A stretch of DNA of 64,000 bases from Smittia aterrima (taxonomy: Eukaryota; Arthropoda; Insecta; Diptera; Chironomidae). The notes beneath the pieces were generated by a model that saw nothing but the letters and a program-made list of their open reading frames with translations, did no database searches and was not told where the DNA came from. The stretch covers positions 444,243 to 508,242 of the forward strand of contig CP093829.1 in NCBI GenBank assembly GCA_033063855.1, in the 5' to 3' direction. This document shows positions 12,398-24,030 of the stretch, piece by piece. A program made the position numbers and the translations under genes. Positions within the stretch are counted from its first letter, which is position 1. Each line of letters opens with the position of its first letter.

Positions 12398-12784
12398 TTT
12401 GATTGATCCCGTCATTGTTCTGAATAATCTTGAATAAAAGTGCGATTATCACTAATCTAAGTATCTAATTCTTTAGAAAAATAATTCCGTTTCACGACCT
12501 TTTGAACTTTCTTCTATTAAAGTGATTATCACTTCTTCGATTATCACCGCTTGCGATTTCTTTCGCGCGTGGTGTTCTCAACTAACTTTCACTACTTTTC
12601 GCTAGCTTGAGCTGGAAGGACTGAAAAATGAAGTAAGAGATTTCGTTATCTTCTTGAATTTTATTTCTTTGGACTTCCAAGTAATCGCAATTTGTTTACT
12701 CGCGGTTTGGACCTGGCAAATCTTCCAAAATTAGCCGAACTGGTTGATAATTCTCATTTAGGTTCCGAGAGTTTCAAAAAGTAA
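12398..12784 (+). pseudogene. Internally deleted tandem copy of LRR-1
   Basis: The sequence from 12398 repeats the 5' flank of LRR-1 from 11405 (both begin TTTGATTGATCCCGTCATTG). It continues through the first exon (ATGAA at 12628), the short intron and the signal-peptide start (CAAGTAATCGCAATTTGTTT at about 12678). It then jumps straight to DNA matching the LRR-1 C-terminal end (AATCTTCCA ... CGAACT at about 12718-12742). The intron acceptor has changed from TTTTAG to TTTGGA, and the joined frame reaches a stop soon after. The copy is therefore a broken tandem duplicate that has lost the LRR core. Confidence 0.78.
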
Positions 12785-12789
12785 AGAAT

Positions 12790-15700
12790 GAAAATAAATA
12801 ATGTTTGATAAGTCGCGTCAAGTGGAAAATCGTTTCATCACTTTCTCACTCTCATCCCCTGATTTTCCATGAAATTAGTTCATCATTCTCATATCTGATG
12901 GAGATTAAAATCTATTTTGTTAAGCACCGACACGTGATCGAAGTCGATGGATCAAAAATGTATTTTTTATGATGATCTCGAGGCCTTGCGGATGTTTACA
13001 AATAAAGAAACAATTTTTGACTGCTCGGATGAGTCGCAATTGATTTTCACATGTTGCCATGTCGATGTTCTCTTCTGTATGTTGTTCACAAAGGGACTCA
13101 GACACCGGACATGTGCTCCGATTGCAAATAAAACATTTCGAGGGGTGAAGAACGTCAAATAAGCCCTCTCCGCTTGCCACTCTCCACCCCATTTATTTAC
13201 ATTCGCTTTCGGAGCGACGTGTGATTTGGAAAAGGAGATCAATCGCTCGCTTGTTGTCGTCTTTTGTTATCAAAATTTCTGATTTCTCTTCTCAATGTAA
13301 ATGCGATCTGTGAAGCGAGGAAACATCGGCAGGTAGTCTGACGATATATCAGTTACAGATTGTCCCACGGCGATAAAATTTTTTTGCTTGACAAAAATTG
13401 TTATTTCAACTTTTTAGAAGTTTTAGAAATTTATCAAAATTCTCTCTTTGAAGAATCAACACAAAGCAATTTCCCAGGAAAAATCAAAAGAAAAACTTTC
13501 TGCTCAGACGCGATAGTCGATTTTGAGATTTTCAACTCACTGAACTTTCCGCAGAATTAATTTTTCAATTCACTGGCTCTCGGCTAACTTTCTGTTGCTC
13601 TAACAAATTTGGTTTCGTTTTGATTGTAGAATCATTCAGCTAAGCAACGGCATTTCTCATTTATCCCAATCCGCTCGATCTCGTTTGATGAAAAATTTCC
13701 ACTCCACTCAACCATGAAACTCAAAAAGGCTTGTTGAAAAGTCGTTTAACTGAAAATGTTTTGGGTTTGCTTCCGATCATAGTTTTTTGAGTGGCGAAAA
13801 TATTAAACTTGATTCAACTATCGTGGTCGGGAAGCAATGAAAGATTTGAATGAGTTTCAGAGAAGTAATTGGCGGTTTGTTGTGCTTGCTTTCGCAATGA
13901 TAGCCGTGAATGTAAACAGATGAATCACTTGAGATGTTAGTGAGGCAGAATCAAAATATCATTCGAGGTTGGATGCTTGAGTGGCTGAATTTTAATTCAA
14001 ATCATAAAAAAAAGAGGAAAGCAAAGGGAAGCTTCTGGTTTGGTATCGACAAGAGGCTCGATGTGACTCAATAGCGAAATCCCTTCTCAATTACATTAGT
14101 TTGAGTTTTGTTTTGTTATTGTAGATTCATTAAAAAAGGGTGAGGATCTGCGACTGCAGTCCCAGTCGATTTCTAAACAATAAGATGAATGACAAATTTA
14201 TGCGACGTTCGAATGAATGAATGAAACCTGCTTTCGTGCAGCTTAGTTCGGGCTCATCTAAACTAATTTAATCTCGATTTCCTATTCAGATTTTAATCTA
14301 CTTTAATATTCACACATCGCGAGTTCTTTCGCGTTATTTATTGGACAATAAAATGAAGAGGAACAGAGCTGCGTCTGAGGTATCAAAGCTATGAATGAAT
14401 TATCTGATAACCGTTAATTACTTTTTTTCACTTCGCAGAAGCAATAATTGATTAATCAATTAATTAATCATGACACGAGAACAATTTTAATGAAAAATTG
14501 TCAAGCGAAAAGGAATTTTTGGATAATTGGAAATTAAATATTTTCGTGCATTGTGGTCGATGACAATGGAATATGTGATTTGCGGTGTGCGGTCTTTGAT
14601 TATCCCGCGAGGCGATGATTCTTCAATTTCTTCCAAAAAATTTCGCGAACTTCAAGAATTCGCAAGCAATGAAGACGAACACACAAAGCGATATGACATA
14701 ACTTGACCTCTCGAAACTTTGAAATTCTATCTCTTCTTGATTGATTCGTTGTCTTCAATCCTCAATCTCTTCTCTGCCCCGAGGAGAACAATAAGTGAAT
14801 GATTGATGTTAAAGAAATAACTAAAAAATGAAACCAAATGCTTGCGTCAAGTGTTAATCTCATCGTGTCGTGGATAAAGTGAACAACAGATGATTTATTT
14901 GTTCTTTTACAAAACGACGCTGTTCGTGATTGTAATGATTAATCGAGAATTAAACAAATGCATTTCGTAATTAACGTGCAATTTGTCATGTTTTCAACCC
15001 TTTTCAACCTGCTCAGCCGAGCGCAATGAGTCGAGAAACCTTCTTTTTATAAGCTTCATTTATAGATGACAAATCGAGTTCTAGTGATTTCTCAATCGAT
15101 TGCAAAGTCACGCATTATTGGCATGAAATGTGAAAGTCATCCGATAGTGATTGCTTGAAATTAAGAACGAACCTCCTGAAGCTTTTCCAATTCCATAGAA
15201 AATAATTTGCATTGAAAGGATGTTGCTCCAGGTTGTTTGCATTTGGAAGCCAATCGTAGACAAAGGGCTGCTCGTTCGATTGTGGACGAGAAGTCTTTTC
15301 CATGCAAATGAGCCGCTTTATGAGAAAGGTTGAATCGGGGAAAAACAATTTTGAAGCCTTTCGTTGTAAATGCAAATTGCGTCTTCGTTCTGGGTTTTCC
15401 AGATCTCCCCCGACAAAGACTTTTTCTAAACTTTATTTCGGTGGACGGGAGTGGATTTTATTGCTGCCGTTAGTTTCAACAAACATCGTACGAGTCAACA
15501 ACTCAAGCAGTTAAATCGAATGGCAAAAAAAAACCTTAAACAGTCGCCGAATCGATGACAGCACAGAATCAAAATATTTTCGGCGCCTTGTTTATTCAAA
15601 GTCGAGCGTTGAGCAGTTCATGAGACAGATCTTTGTTTATTTATACAGAACGGAGAAGCATTGGATTCGAGGGAAAATCAACCTAAAGGCCTTGCAAACC

Positions 15701-16172
15701 AACCAACCCTGTTCGTATTATTTATTTTCATTTTGTGCGATGCTGCAAAAAAAAAAGATTTTCCTTCATTCATTCGTTAGCTCGTCGTTCGGTTTGTTGT
15801 TCAAAGGCACGAGATGCTTTGCAGTGAAAAACTTGTGTGGATATGTTCACTCCAAAGCCCCGGAGAGACGGTTTAATGGTTGTTTACATCAAATAAGGAA
15901 GACGATCACGAAAATTCACATAAAATTTATCGTCGCTTCGTTCGCTCTCGTTCTCAACCATGACTGCAATATTTTTTCGCTATTTTGTTTGTTTACGCTC
16001 GGGATATTGATGTTTGTACTCGAGATGGATTTTCTGACGAAATGTTTTTTTCTCAACGCCATTTTTCCTTGTCACTCAGTTTTCGGGACTGGAAAAAAAC
16101 TTTGTTGACTGTTCTAGGAGGCTTTGCTTCGTTGTCGATTTGAAGTTTCCATTTTATTTTCGCTCTAAAAAA
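12790..16172. other. Spacer between LRR pseudogene and four-pass membrane gene
   Basis: About 3.4 kb with no supportable gene. The open stretch 15620-16108 (162 codons) begins without good context and reads like unconstrained sequence. A dense palindromic ATTA block lies at 14449-14470. Confidence 0.4.
14449..14470. promoter_or_regulatory. Palindromic ATTA cluster
   Basis: The block TGATTAATCA, followed by ATTAATTAATCA, contains several overlapping TAAT/ATTA cores on both strands and perfect inverted symmetry in its first ten bases. Homeodomain proteins bind such cores, often as dimers on TAATNNATTA-like palindromes. Function is inferred only. Confidence 0.3.
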
Positions 16173-16772
16173 ATGTATTTCCTTAGTCCGCTAAACAAAC
16201 TCGTTTGCGCAGCGACGAAAAATACTTTTCCGATGTGCAAGCTGAGCAAGAAATCAACGGATAATTTCATCAACATTTGGAGGATTCCTTACAAACAAAC
16301 TTCCGGAATGTTCTTGGAAGATATTCACGCAAGATTTTCATGCGAGGAGACTTTCATCGCTTGCTATTGGATCTGTCTTCTGACTGCGCTTGTTGGATTT
16401 GGAGAAGCGATTAGTGAGTTTGTTCGAGTCTACAGCGATGACGAATACGAGCCAGCTACTTTCTACAGCCGCAACTATCAAAACATTCCTCTCGATTATC
16501 AACGCAAATCTCGATTATTCGGATCAACATTGAACATCGCGATTAATCTCTTTCTGCTCTATGGCTTCCTGAATTTTCGCTACGTCTACTTATATCCTTG
16601 GATCATCTGCAATGCATTCATCATCGCACTCGAGTCGTTCTATTGGATCTCAAACGTGATTCGAAACAAAATTTTCAAATGGAAACCTTTCTTCTCAATC
16701 ATGTTTCTCCTGTGTCGTTTACTTCTTGTCATTCACGTTTCGATGTTGATCTCTAAACTTGAAATCGATTAA
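16173..16772 (+). CDS. Four-pass membrane protein, unknown function
   Basis: A single uninterrupted frame of 199 codons from the ATG at 16173 (context AAAAAATG). The frame stays open 33 bases further upstream but without an ATG. Four hydrophobic segments are visible in the C-terminal two thirds: TFIACYWICLLTALVGF, LNIAINLFLLYGFL, IICNAFIIALESFYWI and FSIMFLLCRLLLVIHV. A polar loop of about 40 residues rich in Tyr, Asp and Asn separates the first and second. The layout resembles small insect four-pass families of unknown function, such as the DUF4728 type, but I see no diagnostic motif. The true start could also be a later Met near PMCKLSKK. No intron is needed. Confidence 0.6.
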   Translation: MYFLSPLNKLVCAATKNTFPMCKLSKKSTDNFINIWRIPYKQTSGMFLEDIHARFSCEETFIACYWICLLTALVGFGEAISEFVRVYSDDEYEPATFYSRNYQNIPLDYQRKSRLFGSTLNIAINLFLLYGFLNFRYVYLYPWIICNAFIIALESFYWISNVIRNKIFKWKPFFSIMFLLCRLLLVIHVSMLISKLEID

Positions 16773-17129
16773 AAATTGTCAACTTTGAAATGTAAGAAAT
16801 CGCAGGTGTCAAATTAAAAGTCGCTAACAACATGAAATTGAGAAGAACCATTCATTTTCCTTTGTCATTCGTTGCGCAATGACAAATTTCATTCGTCGCG
16901 CTTCTGCTTCAATTTTTCTCCCTTCCAATGATTGCTCAGTTTGTAATTTTTTCTGCTCGTCTTTTTTTGTCTGCAAACTTGAAAATGGAAATTAAGCGTG
17001 AGTAATTACGCATTCGACACGCATTTTGGCGATTGTCACTTGTCGGAGAATTTAGAGACTGCGGAACAGACAAAACTTAGGAAGAAATTTATTCAAAACG
17101 ATTTGGTTATCAAACATTTAGCAAAGTTC

Positions 17130-18461
17130 TTAAAACAAAATTGATGTTTGAACGTGTTCTGGAACATCGCTTTGAATGAAATTGTCTTCAGGAACCGAGA
17201 GTCTCGTGATATTAACTTCAATATAGCGAATTCCTTCCAATCCTCTTGATAATTCGTAAACATTTCCGTTTGTTTGGAGAAAATATTTTCCAGTTTGCCT
17301 AATGAGAGATGTCAATAAAGTAATTTTTGGTAATTAATTGAAATTGAATTTTACCTTTTCTCTGCTCCAAATCCCATGTAAGCGATATCATGCTGATAGC
17401 AGGTCCCGTTGTTAACGAAGTCTTCCCAGGAATTACATCTGATTGCAGGGAAACTTTCTGGGTCTCGCACCGTGTACTGATAGAATTGCCAAGAACGTGC
17501 GTGACCGCAAATGAAATGAATTGGATCTGCTAAAACTGCAGCGACTGTAATATCGCAGCCAGGATGCTCTGATCCGCCATTAGGATAAAAGTCAGCGTCG
17601 CCAGCTCGATGCAACATGCCAAGCTTTCCGCCTGAAGTATGAATGATTTGAACGTAATCGCCATCATTGCGAGAAATCGGTTCGAAGCCGTCAGTACTGT
17701 GATCTTCGAACCCGGGACCTAAAAAACAATTTCTAAATGAAAATAATCTTGTTGATGAAATAGTTTCAGACCAGCCGGGTCAAGAGCTATAATTCTCGGA
17801 ATAGAAAGTTGATTTCCAGAGATTTTCTTCAGTTGTCTTCCAATTTTCCCAGCCATCTGTCCACCGAGTGAATGCCCAACGATGTGAAGATTGTTAATTG
17901 AATAACCGGTCTCGAGGAATTCTCGAATTTGTTCAGCAATTGCATCAGCGACCTTGAAGAAAATATTCATTGGATTGAGTTTGAATTCGATGACTTTTAC
18001 TTACAATTATCATTTGAGGAATGACGTAAGTACGATAATTGATGTTCTTTGCGTAATAACTCCAATCAACGCTAATCACATTGTGATCGCCTCTGTCAAC
18101 GTAGGCTCCACGAATAGCGAGAACACTCAAGTCCAGTTTTCCACTTTCCAACCAACCGTGAATATAAATTACAGTTTTCTTATTTTTATCGAATTTCTCG
18201 TGTGTCGGAAGATATTGAAGGTCTTTGAGGGGAAGGAAAACAGCATTGTAAGGGTCAGGCCTGAGGAAATTAAACATTTTATGACTCGTCACTTAATCCT
18301 TGTCGAACTCACGTAAGCATCAGTGAAACCTTTTCCATTACTTTCTCTTTATTTTCCATTGTATTCTTGGACCAATTCCATAACGTGTCCTTCCCAAATC
18401 CTGCACAAATCTTCGTAAACGTAAGCACGAGAGCAAACAAAAACACTTCGAGAAGTCTCAT
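17130..18461 (-). CDS. Secreted lipase, pancreatic lipase / phospholipase A1 family
   Basis: Five exons, 18461-18313, 18260-18005, 17952-17772, 17718-17355 and 17298-17130, join in phase to 372 residues. A signal peptide (MRLLEVFLFALVLTFTKICA) starts the protein. The alpha/beta-hydrolase core shows IHGW (83-86, oxyanion region), the nucleophile elbow GHSLGG with Ser163, Asp193 in LDPAGP, and His268 in CGHARS, so the triad is intact. Cysteines at 250 and 267 frame a short lid-like segment (17 residues between), which in this family favours phospholipase A1-like over triglyceride activity (inference). A TCAGTC initiator lies at 18505-18510, about 45 bases upstream of the ATG. Introns are 47-66 bases. 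Confidence 0.9.
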
Positions 18462-18659
18462 CTTTTAATTAATTGTGAATGTCGATTATGAAGTATTGAG
18501 TTGAGACTGAGACAACAAATCAAGTGATGCGCGATCTTATTTAAAATATTCGAGAATTGAGAACTTTGAACAATTTAAAACTTTGAAGTAGCTCAGAGCT
18601 TTAACATAATCAGTTGAGTAACTTAGGTCATAACCTTTGAAGGAAAAACTTTGTATTGA

Positions 18660-18863
18660 TTAATTACTTTGATGAAATACTTGCAATTCGTCGCTGACGG
18701 TTTGAAGCACCTGAACGAACAGATTGAGATTTCATAAAAAAAAATTGTTCACCGAAAAGGTCAAAATGTGAATTTTTACGATTTTGTGACAATTTTCCTT
18801 TTTGGCGCCAGATTGAGCTGCCGTAATTAGTCCAAGGCATAGAAGAATACAAAGTATCTTCAT
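18660..18863 (-). CDS. Very small secreted peptide (44 residues)
   Basis: Exon 1 (18863-18780) encodes a textbook signal peptide, MKILCILLCLGLITAAQSGA, and continues KKENCHKI. A 69-base intron (GT at 18779, pyrimidine-rich TTCGTTCAG acceptor) leads to exon 2 (18710-18660), which adds VLQTVSDELQVFHQSN and a TAA. Phase is 0 on both sides. A TATA box (TATAAG at 18959-18954 on the minus strand) lies about 95 bases upstream of the ATG. The mature peptide would be about 25-28 residues with one Cys. Without splicing the frame stops after 42 codons. I recognise no family; it could be a secreted signalling, effector or structural peptide. Confidence 0.55.
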
Positions 18864-18953
18864 TAATTTAATAGCAGAGAGCACGAGCGGAAATGAAGCC
18901 AATCGAGTTGTTTTGGCTTCGATTCGTCGAACGAGTTCATTGGCATTTGATTT

Positions 18954-18962
18954 CTTATAAAG
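18954..18962 (-). promoter_or_regulatory. TATA box of the small secreted peptide gene
   Basis: CTTTATAAG on the minus strand, about 90 bases upstream of the ATG at 18863. The spacing leaves room for a start site near 18925 and a short 5' UTR. Confidence 0.45.
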
Positions 18963-19395
18963 TTTTCGAAAAGCTGCGTGTCATTTATATCGCGATTCTC
19001 TCGCAAGTTCACACGGGAGTCAATGAAATTGATTTGTATTGGACGAGAAAGCTAATTGGATTCAGATATATTTAGCTGCGACGCCACTCGAGCTCGTTTC
19101 CTCTCTGAATTAAGACGCAAAACCAAACCTTCTTCTGGTCAAAACCAAATTTGGTAAAATTTAAATTCAGATAAAGTTGTTTTCTTCTTTTCATCCTCAT
19201 TATCTTTACTAAAAGCTTATTTTGTTTAATCTGCAACGTTATGACGTGATGCTGCTCTCTTCCAGCGTAAAAATGAAATCTGACGTAAAATTCTCGCGAT
19301 TTTTATTCTCAAAAAAAAAAAATATTCCAGAGAATGACGAGAAGAAAAACAAAAAATATTTCACGTATTTGTTTTTCAAAGACGAAATTTTTGGG

Positions 19396-19432
19396 TATAA
19401 AAGAATTGATGATCGCTTAACCACAGCCCAGT
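19396..19432 (+). promoter_or_regulatory. TATA box and start site of LRR-2
   Basis: TATAAAAG at 19396-19403 and CAGTT about 33 bases downstream (19429). The implied 5' UTR up to the ATG at 19538 is about 110 bases. Confidence 0.6.
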
Positions 19433-19537
19433 TATAATTTGAATTCCGAATCGCCAACCCAAAAATACCAGACAACTGAGATAACAGAAATAAATACAAA
19501 AAATTATCAATCAAAGTTCAACAAAGTTCAATCCAAA

Positions 19538-20259
19538 ATGATTCGAAGGTAAGTGATCAACGAGTGACCTTCAAGTAGTGTGACTGAAAAATTCACGTCT
19601 TATTTCGTCCGATTAGATTACAAGTCGTTGCGATTATCTCATTGCTCGTCGTTACCGTCTCCTCGGCCCCTTCAATCCGCACAAGTGATAACTCTCTCGC
19701 TGGAAGCCAAAGAATGCCGTCAGAAGTCAATCAAGTCATGGAAATTACTAAAAAGTTGACACGAATCTTTGCGACAGGCACTCAAATGAAAATCACGGCA
19801 GACGTTTTTTCGCAAGCAGGTCAGTTGGAGATGGTTGATCTGAGTAACGGAGAAATAGCAGAAATCGAAAGCCGCGCCTTCTTTGGAGCCACAAAATTGA
19901 AGAAGCTTAATCTGTCCGGAAATAAACTTGTGACCTTGCCGAGAGAACTCTTTTCGCGACAGAATTTTCTGAAGAACTTCGATTTGTCACGCAATCAGTT
20001 ATCAGTTCTTGATCGTGAGACATTTAGAAACTTGAAACAGTTGAAAACGCTTGACCTGAGATACAATCAGTTGACTGAACTCCGTGGATCGATTTTCGCT
20101 GATTTGACAAATCTCCAAGAACTAGATCTTACTGGAAACCCGATTACATCGATTAGCGAGGACTTCTTCGCCAGTTTACCGCAAGGTCTTGCGTTCTCAT
20201 TCGATGACGAGAAACTCGACTTCCAATCACTGCAGCGAGTTGATAAGTGGGCCTTATAA
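19538..20259 (+). CDS. Secreted leucine-rich repeat protein (LRR-2)
   Basis: Exon 1 is 11 coding bases (19538-19548). A 68-base intron follows, then exon 2 at 19617-20259, giving 217 residues. The spliced N-terminus MIRRLQVVAIISLLVVTVSS is a signal peptide. About five LRR units follow (LEMVDLSNGEIAEIESRAF, LKKLNLSGNKLVTLPRELF, LKNFDLSRNQLSVLDRETF, LKTLDLRYNQLTELRGSIF, LQELDLTGNPITSISEDFF). The protein ends in KWAL. There is no transmembrane segment or GPI signal, so it is probably secreted. It is a close paralog of LRR-3, 3.5 kb to the right, with the same exon design, repeat order and C-terminal WAL. A TATA box at 19396 supports the start. Function unknown. Confidence 0.88.
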
Positions 20260-23255
20260 GCTGTTGCTCATCATTGGGCCGAAATTCTTCTGAAGGCTGT
20301 TCAACAAACATTAATTTAATTTATGCAAGCATTTATTTTGTAATAATTCAAAGCGATAAGAACTGAAATAAAATAATTTGTAAGTTTTTACGATAATTTA
20401 CGATCCGAGTTTGGTTTCACTTCATGTTTGACTTCGTTCGGAGGCTCGAAACGATTCTTTCTGGTCATTAAGATTCGACTGATTGGTCGTCGATTTAAAG
20501 TTGTAAACCGTTTAAGTTTATCTCCAAGCCCAAGTTATTTATGTGAAGTTGATAAATTTCCCACAGGATCATTCAATAAATGTCGAAATAAAAGTTCTTT
20601 CATCCCCAACGCGCGTGGTCGATTTATTTTAGGTCCATGTCAAATGTTTTCGCCTCACTGGAGTCGGCCTTGAGTCGCTATCGTTTGTTTTGAAACTTTC
20701 TGAAAAAAGAGAAATATTTGAATGACGATTGATGATTCTCAAAAAACCAATAACATTTGGCTCATTCATGAATCATCCGGGAAAACAACTGAAAAGCGAA
20801 ATATTTGTTCAGGACAATTCATTGCGATTCACAAATATCAACCGATTTAAAAATATTTTCTGAAGCTCAAAGGCTATTGACTCTTTTGTTTATAGAAAAT
20901 AAAAATAATAAAACTTAAAATAAATAAAAAAAATTAAAAATTCAAATGAAATTCGCTTCATCATAGAAGGTTTTATTCGCAAGAGTTGCGAGAATGATCT
21001 GATTGACGCAAAACTTTGTCAATATTTTTAAGAAAAAGACTTTGCAGAAAAATCCAGATTTTCTAATATTGATTCAACTTATTCCAGTCTTAGCAGTAAA
21101 TATTTTTGACGCTCGACTTAATTGATAGTTATCAGTTTACGTTTTAGCCTGCGACAACTATGCAAATGAAATGGGAATTTTAGTAGCGCGCTCTCTTCGA
21201 ATATCTTCAGTTTTCATTCGTAAACAATGATTGGACTTTGAGAGAAATCAGAAAATGTAAACAGTTCATTTGCATTAGGCTAAACCGACGAAGATGACGC
21301 ATTCATGAGGATCACCGTGTGTCATCAAATCTTCTATGCTAATTTGATAAAAAATGTATTTTCAATTTTTCGCGACGTAAAAATATTTTTTTCTCGCTAT
21401 TTCTTTCGAATGTGTAACGACGTCGCCGATGATGGTTTGTGAAAATCCGCCTATTAAATTAATCGCTGGAGCCGCAGTTCTTTCTTCGCTTCCCAAATGA
21501 AAAGAAACGTTATGCAAATGCTTTGGCGCAGCGTCTTCAGTGATTTGACAAATTCTTCGGCCTTTTCTGTTTAACGCGATTGCCACAAGTCATCGAAGAA
21601 TTCCGTTGGCGGCAAGCAATTAGCCAACATTCCACGACCGGCGACACGTTAATTGATTGTGAAAAAGTTCAGAAATCGAGTGTGCCAAAAGAAAAAAATC
21701 ACGCTCGTCGCTCGTTTAAATCTTTATTGAACTCGATGATATTGTCGCCGCTCAATCATAAAGCGCGAAATCGATAGCTGTCTAGGCGAACTGATATCAG
21801 ACGTGTCCGGTTAGGCGTCTGGCGCTTGCGAAAAGAAAGCGAACAGGATGCAAGAACGAATCGCAAGAATTCTCAACATCGCGATAAATTTAAATTAACA
21901 AAAATATTCTTCTTAATCATGATCGAGATTCTTGAGTTTCAGGTTAATCTTGGCGCGAGCCTCGACGACGTCATCGATTTTTGTCATGATGACACGCAAA
22001 TTTAGCCTTTAATGCAGAGAGGCTTGTTTACGGTTGACTCTTTGCTGCTCTCATGCTTCATCGCATTCGCGAAATCATCAACGAACTAATGAGCACGCCT
22101 CGTGTTAAGTCTCGAAATAGAAGTTTTGGAATTTCTCAAATTGTTGAAATCATCATTTTTTGTAAGATTCTTCATTTTTGTGAGTGCCTCGGGGGATTGA
22201 CGTAGGTCAAGAGAAGAATTAGAAGACTTTACATGACATTCAAAGTCATGAAGGAAGAAGTTCGCTTCTTTTTCTCTTATCTCTCATCGAAATCTTCGTA
22301 ACTCACTGATCACTTCTGTAAATAAAGCAGGCACATTAAAGTTCAATAATCCACAGTCACGAAATTGTCGCCAAATAAATGATATCGAAGTGGCGATTCA
22401 GAGAAAGAAATGACTCTCGGCCAATAAAAACGGTCCAGTTTGGTCCAGCTCAGATGTCGCGAAAATAAAATGAAAACAAAAAATACCGGAGAAGATAAAA
22501 ATACCTTTCGTTGAGAACATTCAGCGAGTTAAAAATAGATTCTCCTTAATACGAATTTCACGATGCCATCACTTCTTTATCGAAAAGGTAAAAATTTTCT
22601 GGTGAGAAATTCCTCGGTTGGCGCCAGATTTTTTATTTCCATTTCACGAAGTAATTTCAAACTCTTTCATTACAAAGATCGCGCGAATCGATTTAAACGT
22701 GAGACAATTGGAACACGAATGCGGCAGCAATCGCTGAACGTCACCGGAAAACTTTAAATTCGTGGTTTATTTATGGTGCTCCGCTAGCTTAGAGCTAGAA
22801 ACTTCTTTACCAAAAAAAATATTCCTTGCGCTAGTAGCGTAAACACGTTCATTAGGAAGCTGCTCAATATTAAATGATAACGTCGCAGACGCCACAGAAA
22901 ATTAACAACAGTCCAAAACTACCTCACGACGATCACCAAATATCAACACAACAAAAAAAAATCTTTGGAATCATAATCAAAACAGATGAAAAATTCGCTA
23001 AACAGGTTTTTTTTTCGTTAGTCTGAGAGGAGAAGACAACGAAATCTTCTTCCACGAGAATTTCTTTCTCTCGCGACGAACTTTTTTTCGTATATAAGAA
23101 TCCGCGATCAGCCGACAACATCAACAGTAACAGTTTGAAATTCGCCTTGAACGCTCGCCCTGCGCTGATAACAATCCAACCCGGAAACTCTTTTAGAGAA
23201 AAAAAACTTAAATAAATTGTTGAAAAGTGAAACAAAGTTATCTAACGAAATCAAA
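20260..23255. other. Spacer between LRR-2 and LRR-3
   Basis: About 3 kb. The first part is the LRR-2 3' UTR, whose start (GGGCCGAAATTCTTCTGAA) resembles that of LRR-3 (CGGCGCCAAAATTCCTCTTGAA). AATAAA signals lie near 20370. No further gene is supportable; the last 170 bases are the LRR-3 promoter. Confidence 0.5.
23091..23128 (+). promoter_or_regulatory. TATA box and start site of LRR-3
   Basis: TATATAAG at 23091-23098 with CAGT at 23125. The ATG follows at 23256, implying a 5' UTR of about 130 bases, similar to LRR-2. Confidence 0.55.
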
Positions 23256-24030
23256 ATGAACAGCAGGTAAGCATCAAAAATTCAATGATTAGTGGAATTA
23301 AGTGAATCATATCGCGAAAGAAAGAAAGTTTAAGTTTTAATGAATAATTTTCCAAAACAGAATCTTTATCGCATCGGTCTTCGCACTCTGTGTTGTGCCA
23401 GCCTTGACCAAGCCTGCCACCAGAACAATCGACAACACTCTCGTCAGTTACGACAAGATTACTCACAAAAATATGCCGCAAGAAGTGAAAAATGTTTTCC
23501 CAAATCTGATGGAGATCACAAAGAAATTGACGAACCTTTATGCGAGCGGAGCTGACATGAAACTCACTGCAGATGTCTTTGGAAGAGCAACTCAACTTGA
23601 AATGATTGACTTGAGCGAAGGAGACTTAGTTGAAATTGAACCTCGTGCATTCTATGGACCAACAAAGTTGAAGAAGCTTAATCTGTCCGGAAACAAACTC
23701 ACGACCTTGCCTGGACTTCTCTTCCCTCGTCAGAACTCGATCAAGGAAATCAACTTATCGAACAATCAGATCAATTCTTTGACTCGATCAACATTCAAGA
23801 ACTTACAACACGTTAAGAAACTCGACTTGAGCAACAATCAGTTGACTGAACTCAATGGATTGGTCTTTGCCGATATGATTCATCTTCAAGAACTTGACTT
23901 GACGGGAAACCCAATCAGATCGATTTCAGAAGAATTCTTCGCCAGTTTGCCACAAGGTCTTGCGCTCTCATTTGACGATCAGAGTCTTGACTTCAAATCA
24001 CTTGAGCTCACAGATCAATGGGCTTTGTAA
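23256..24030 (+). CDS. Secreted leucine-rich repeat protein (LRR-3)
   Basis: Exon 1 is 11 coding bases (23256-23266) and exon 2 is 23361-24030, across a 94-base intron, giving 226 residues. The spliced start MNSRIFIASVFALCVVPALT is a signal peptide. Five LRR units match LRR-2 one for one (LEMIDLSEGDLVEIEPRAF, LKKLNLSGNKLTTLPGLLF, IKEINLSNNQINSLTRSTF, VKKLDLSNNQLTELNGLVF, LQELDLTGNPIRSISEEFF), and the end is again QWAL. The linker between signal peptide and repeats is about nine residues longer than in LRR-2. Predicted secreted, function unknown. The pair is a recent tandem duplication. Confidence 0.9.

Noticed and set aside
15620..16108. 162-codon plus-strand ORF
   Set aside because: No domain, signal peptide or splice context; composition looks unconstrained. 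It ends before the four-pass gene and is in no clear relation to it.
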